This document shows positions 60,397 to 64,000 of a stretch of 64,000 nucleotides of DNA, one piece after another. A program made the position numbers and the translations under genes. Each line of letters starts with the position of its first letter. Positions within the stretch are counted from its first letter, which is position 1. Source of the stretch: Porticoccaceae bacterium (lineage in GTDB: Bacteria > Pseudomonadota > Gammaproteobacteria > Pseudomonadales > Porticoccaceae); contig JAQWGK010000033.1 of assembly GCA_029238255.1 (NCBI GenBank), forward strand, positions 62,001 through 126,000, written 5' to 3'. The notes beneath the pieces are model-generated. The model saw only the letters and a list, made by a program, of their open reading frames with translations. It was not told the origin of the DNA and ran no database searches.

Positions 60397-61214
60397 AGGT
60401 CAGCCTCTGGAAGCTGCACACCGCAGTGATAGCAGTACTCCGCATCCGGATGATGCCCGGTGCGCTCGCAGATATTGCAGCGCTTATGGCTGCTCTCCGC
60501 ATTGATCTCACGGGCAATCTCAGCGGTAAAAATACCGGTTGGGATGGCAATAATCGAATAACCGGTCAACATCGCCAGAGTCGCGATCACCTGCCCCATT
60601 GAAGTCTGCGGGGTAATATCCCCATAGCCCACCGTGGTGATGGTCACTATGGTCCAGTAGATACTACGGGGAATACTGGTAAAACCATTATCCGGCCCCT
60701 CAACAAAAAACATCAGACTGCCAAACAGCACACTGAGAATAAATACCACGGTAAAAAATACCAGAATCTTGCGCCGCGCCGCATACATAGAGCGCAATAA
60801 AACATTCGCCTCAGATAAGTAGCGAACCAACTTAAGCACTCGAAAAACTCGCAAGACCCGCAGCAGGCGAATAACCAACCAGTAACTGGCGCCGGGCAGG
60901 AAAATAGCCAGATAGGTTGGCAGTATCGCCAGCAGGTCGACCAGACCATAAAAACTAAAGATATAACTCAGCCGTTTGGGCGATGAGTAAATCCGCAATA
61001 GATACTCCACCGAAAACATCAGTGTAAACATCCACTCCAGACGAAAAAGCCAGCCACCAAATTGATTGTGTATCGACTCGATGGAATCAAAAACAAGCGC
61101 CAGTACACTGATTACAATCATGTATATAAGCACTATATCGAAACGCTGACCCGCAACTGTATCTGTACCAAAAATTACTCGGTAGGTTTTTTCTCTAGCC
61201 GTCATTTCAACCAT
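60393..61214 (-). CDS. Voltage-gated-type K+ channel / ion transporter with C-terminal zinc-ribbon-like motif
   Basis: TVGYGDITP filter, S4-like RLLRVLRVFRVLKLVRYL, C-term CNIC..CYHCG. Confidence 0.88.
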   Translation of the reverse strand: MVEMTAREKTYRVIFGTDTVAGQRFDIVLIYMIVISVLALVFDSIESIHNQFGGWLFRLEWMFTLMFSVEYLLRIYSSPKRLSYIFSFYGLVDLLAILPTYLAIFLPGASYWLVIRLLRVLRVFRVLKLVRYLSEANVLLRSMYAARRKILVFFTVVFILSVLFGSLMFFVEGPDNGFTSIPRSIYWTIVTITTVGYGDITPQTSMGQVIATLAMLTGYSIIAIPTGIFTAEIAREINAESSHKRCNICERTGHHPDAEYCYHCGVQLPEADL

Positions 61215-61381
61215 ACTAATTTGCCCTGATACTTAAATCTTCTCAATGCCAATATTGTAGGCACTAATCAGCTAATTGACTAACAATCAAAAAACCACCC
61301 TTTTTAATGCTGCAACAATCACCAACCAAGTCTATCTTTAGTATTCCATTAGATCATTCTAATACTTCAGACCAACAGCCC

Positions 61382-61420
61382 CAAAATCACACTGCAAAAT
61401 CACACTGTAAAATGACACTG
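61382..61420. repeat. 13-bp tandem repeat x3 upstream of SIMPL gene
   Basis: caaaatcacactg, caaaatcacactg, taaaatgacactg. Confidence 0.9.
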
Positions 61421-61438
61421 TAAAGTCGCGAGGAACTT

Positions 61439-62254
61439 ATGAAAAAACTAATCGCCCTGCTAACCCTATGCTCTCTAGCTATCTCCTTATCCCTATTATT
61501 TTCCACTAGCGCCAGTGCCCAGCCAGAACTCAAAGGCAGCCCGGAAGAACTGCGCCATTTTCTGCACCCCAGCGAAAGAACTGTCAGCCTGCACGGACAG
61601 GCACAGGAAAAAGCCTATTCCGACACAGCGATTATCAGTCTGGTGATCACCACAGAAGATAAGCTGCTATCCAACTCTATTGCCAATAACAGCAGTCTGC
61701 GAGAATTTATCAGCGCAGAACTAACGGGGGCTGGAATAGCTGGGGACAGTATAAAAAGCTCCAAATTCTCCACCTCACCGCAGTTTGGCTGGTTTGGTAA
61801 AAAACCCGATAGCTATAAAGTGGTTAATCGTATGGCGATAACGATCACCGATGAATCACAGCTTAAAACTATCGCCAGCGTTGCCGACAGTAAAAAAGAA
61901 ATAGAACTCTCTGATACCAGCTTTGAACACAGTAAAGCCGATGAATATAAAAACCGGGTAAAAAAACTAGCTCTGGAAAAAGCCATGAAACAGAAAACAT
62001 TTTATGAATCCAGTCTGGGAGTTACTCTCACTCCAATCGGTTTTAGAAATAGTCAGGTTCGTTTTAGAGGAACTCAGGGCGCTGAGATGTTGGAAGAAAT
62101 TGTAGTTACCGCAAACAAGCGCAGTATGAGCAAAATACAAGATATGGCCTACAGCCGACCAGCACCGAAACAGCTACCCTCTTTTGATGAGATAGAGTAT
62201 GAGGCAGAAATTTATGTCGACTTTAAAATTGAAACAGTAGATAGTTCAAAATAA
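61439..62254 (+). CDS. SIMPL (DUF541)-domain periplasmic protein with TonB-box-like insertion
   Basis: 271 aa; signal peptide, VSLHGQAQEKAYSDTAIISLVI, contains EMLEEIVVTANKRSMSKIQDM. Confidence 0.75.
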   Translation: MKKLIALLTLCSLAISLSLLFSTSASAQPELKGSPEELRHFLHPSERTVSLHGQAQEKAYSDTAIISLVITTEDKLLSNSIANNSSLREFISAELTGAGIAGDSIKSSKFSTSPQFGWFGKKPDSYKVVNRMAITITDESQLKTIASVADSKKEIELSDTSFEHSKADEYKNRVKKLALEKAMKQKTFYESSLGVTLTPIGFRNSQVRFRGTQGAEMLEEIVVTANKRSMSKIQDMAYSRPAPKQLPSFDEIEYEAEIYVDFKIETVDSSK

Positions 62255-62273
62255 AAAATAAAAAATAAAAAAT
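62248..62273. repeat. 7-bp A/T simple repeat (TAAAAAA)n
   Basis: T residues at 62252, 62259, 62266, 62273 in A tract between SIMPL stop and lysE-like start. Confidence 0.85.
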
Positions 62274-62289
62274 AATTAAAAGGTACCCC

Positions 62290-62940
62290 ATGGAATTAAT
62301 ACAGGGATTATTAGTTATTACATCGGTACACCTTTTGGCCGCTGCATCACCGGGGCCGGACTTTGTGCTGGTATCACAACAGACATTATCTAACGGCAAA
62401 AAGGCCGGGCTGCTCTGCAGCATTGGTATAGCCCTCGGCCTATCCATACATATTCTCTATTCAGCCTTTGGTCTTGCAGCAATTATTGCCAACTCCACAA
62501 CAGCACTCTGGGCAATCAAACTACTCGGTGGCAGCTACCTGATATTTTTGGGCATAAAAGGCCTTAGAGCCAGAGCCAACAGCCAGCCTGTAACTTCAGA
62601 TCAGCCAACCGCGTCTCAGCTATCGGCTCCTAATCAGCTATCGGCAACCAAAACCATCGGACTGGGGTTTCTCTGCAATGCATTAAACCCCAAGGCACCG
62701 ATCTACTTTGTCTCATTGTTTACCATCGTTATCTCCGCAGATACATCAGCCACCCATCTAGCAATCTACGGTATCTGGATGATGGCTATTCAACTGGCCT
62801 GGTTCTCACTTGTCACCATTTTGCTATCAACAAAAAAAGTCGCCACAAAGCTTCAGAGCATGGGATATATTATTGATCGAATCGCCGGCGGCGCCATGCT
62901 CTTGCTGGGTTTAAAAGTCATAGCCTCGAGAACAAACTAG
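62290..62940 (+). CDS. LysE/RhtB-family amino-acid exporter
   Basis: 216 aa; AAASPGPDFVLVSQQTLSNGKKAGLLCSIGIALG. Confidence 0.9.
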   Translation: MELIQGLLVITSVHLLAAASPGPDFVLVSQQTLSNGKKAGLLCSIGIALGLSIHILYSAFGLAAIIANSTTALWAIKLLGGSYLIFLGIKGLRARANSQPVTSDQPTASQLSAPNQLSATKTIGLGFLCNALNPKAPIYFVSLFTIVISADTSATHLAIYGIWMMAIQLAWFSLVTILLSTKKVATKLQSMGYIIDRIAGGAMLLLGLKVIASRTN

Positions 62941-63882
62941 ATGAACAGCCCCATCAATAGCGTTATGACCCTTAAAGACTGGGCAATGCTGCTATCTCTG
63001 TCCATACTCTGGGGCGGCTCATTCTTTTTTATCGGTGTCGCCGTTTCCGAGTTACCACCACTGACCATAGTCACCCTGCGAGTCGCTATTGCGGCACTTA
63101 TTCTATGGGCGGTTTTAATCTTTAGCGGGCAAAGAGCACCCAGATCAGCAGGTCTATGGAGAGCACTTTTCACCATGGGCCTGATCACCAATGTTATTCC
63201 ATTCTCTCTAATAGTCTGGGGTCAAACCTATATTGCCTCAGGTCTGGCCTCAATTTTAAATGCCACAACCCCATTATTTACCGTGGTGATTGCAGGCTTA
63301 CTGCTGCCCGATGAACGCATGACCCCACGCAAGCTAATAGGCGTCGCTATCGGATTTGTCGGAGTTAGCATACTGATAGGCCCAGCCTCCCTAAAGGAAC
63401 TGGGCTCGGACACCCTAGCCCAGCTGGCCATTCTAGGCGCCACCATCTCCTATGGCTTTTCCACCACCTATGGCAGACGCTTTAAAACTATGGGCATTAC
63501 CCCTCTGCAAACATCGGTCGGGCAACTTACTGCCGCAACCCTTATGCTATTGCCAATCATGTTTTTTATAGAGCGACCCGATCAGTTGGCCAACCCAAGC
63601 GCCGAAGTTTGGATGGCAGTAATTGGTCTGGGCGCCTTTTCCACCGCCCTCGCCTTTATTCTATTTTTTAAGATCCTATCTTCAGCCGGTGCCACCAATG
63701 TCAGTCTGGTAACCTTTCTTGCGCCGGTAACCACCATAATACTGGGTTGGTTGATACTGAATGAACGGCTTAATAGCGAACACTTTATTGGCATGCTGTT
63801 TATTGGTATTGGATTGGCGGCTATAGATGGGCGGCTTTGGGCTAAATTTAAAAGTCATAGCGCTTCACATATCTCCCGCTAA
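62941..63882 (+). CDS. EamA-family DMT transporter
   Basis: 313 aa, about 10 TM; SILWGGSFFFIGVAV. Confidence 0.88.
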   Translation: MNSPINSVMTLKDWAMLLSLSILWGGSFFFIGVAVSELPPLTIVTLRVAIAALILWAVLIFSGQRAPRSAGLWRALFTMGLITNVIPFSLIVWGQTYIASGLASILNATTPLFTVVIAGLLLPDERMTPRKLIGVAIGFVGVSILIGPASLKELGSDTLAQLAILGATISYGFSTTYGRRFKTMGITPLQTSVGQLTAATLMLLPIMFFIERPDQLANPSAEVWMAVIGLGAFSTALAFILFFKILSSAGATNVSLVTFLAPVTTIILGWLILNERLNSEHFIGMLFIGIGLAAIDGRLWAKFKSHSASHISR

Positions 63883-63932
63883 TGCAGCTAAACTCCCACC
63901 TATAGAGAAGAAACAATAAAAGCGGAAAGTTT

Positions 63933-64000
63933 ATGAGCAATAAAGAATCGCGACTGGTTTACTCAACCGATGCGGGACGTATTAAAGAAACCGAAACCAC
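63933..64000 (+). CDS. yciH: SUI1-family translation factor YciH (partial, 5' end only)
   Basis: MSNKESRLVYSTDAGRIKETETT resembles the YciH N-terminus. Confidence 0.7.
   Translation, partial: MSNKESRLVYSTDAGRIKETET

Overview
This window is a contiguous chromosomal segment of a marine-type gammaproteobacterium. That placement is inferred from gene order resembling Pseudomonas/Cellvibrionales; the taxon was not verified. Most of it is core-genome content: mazG-relA-cysM-acpS-recO-era-rnc-DUF4845-lepB-lepA-mucD-rseC-rseB-rseA-rpoE // nadB; ygfX-sdhE // ygfZ; lysS-prfB (with the RF2 +1 programmed frameshift); selO; ybbP-ybbA // tesA; recJ; bioB-bioF-bioHC(fusion)-DUF3094/bioD; hom-thrC; dsbC; torF-glnK-amtB / glnK; ubiK; comM; the 5' end of yciH. 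The main accessory unit is an RTX/DUF4114 protein + type-I-secretion ABC + HlyD cassette (19.6-24.5 kb). Its intact ABC subunit has lost essentially every catalytic ATPase motif. A PAS histidine kinase at 37.6-39.1 kb is also degenerate in its ATP-binding boxes. Other points of interest: a dispersed GTCATCCTGAGCG..GAAGGATCT palindromic repeat found in every convergent junction longer than 100 bp, often tandemly amplified as partial units; a BirA-like operator overlapping the bioB -35 element; a near-consensus sigma-54 promoter before torF-glnK-amtB; and a TonB-box-like motif inside a SIMPL-domain protein. No rRNA, tRNA, CRISPR array or transposase was recognised.
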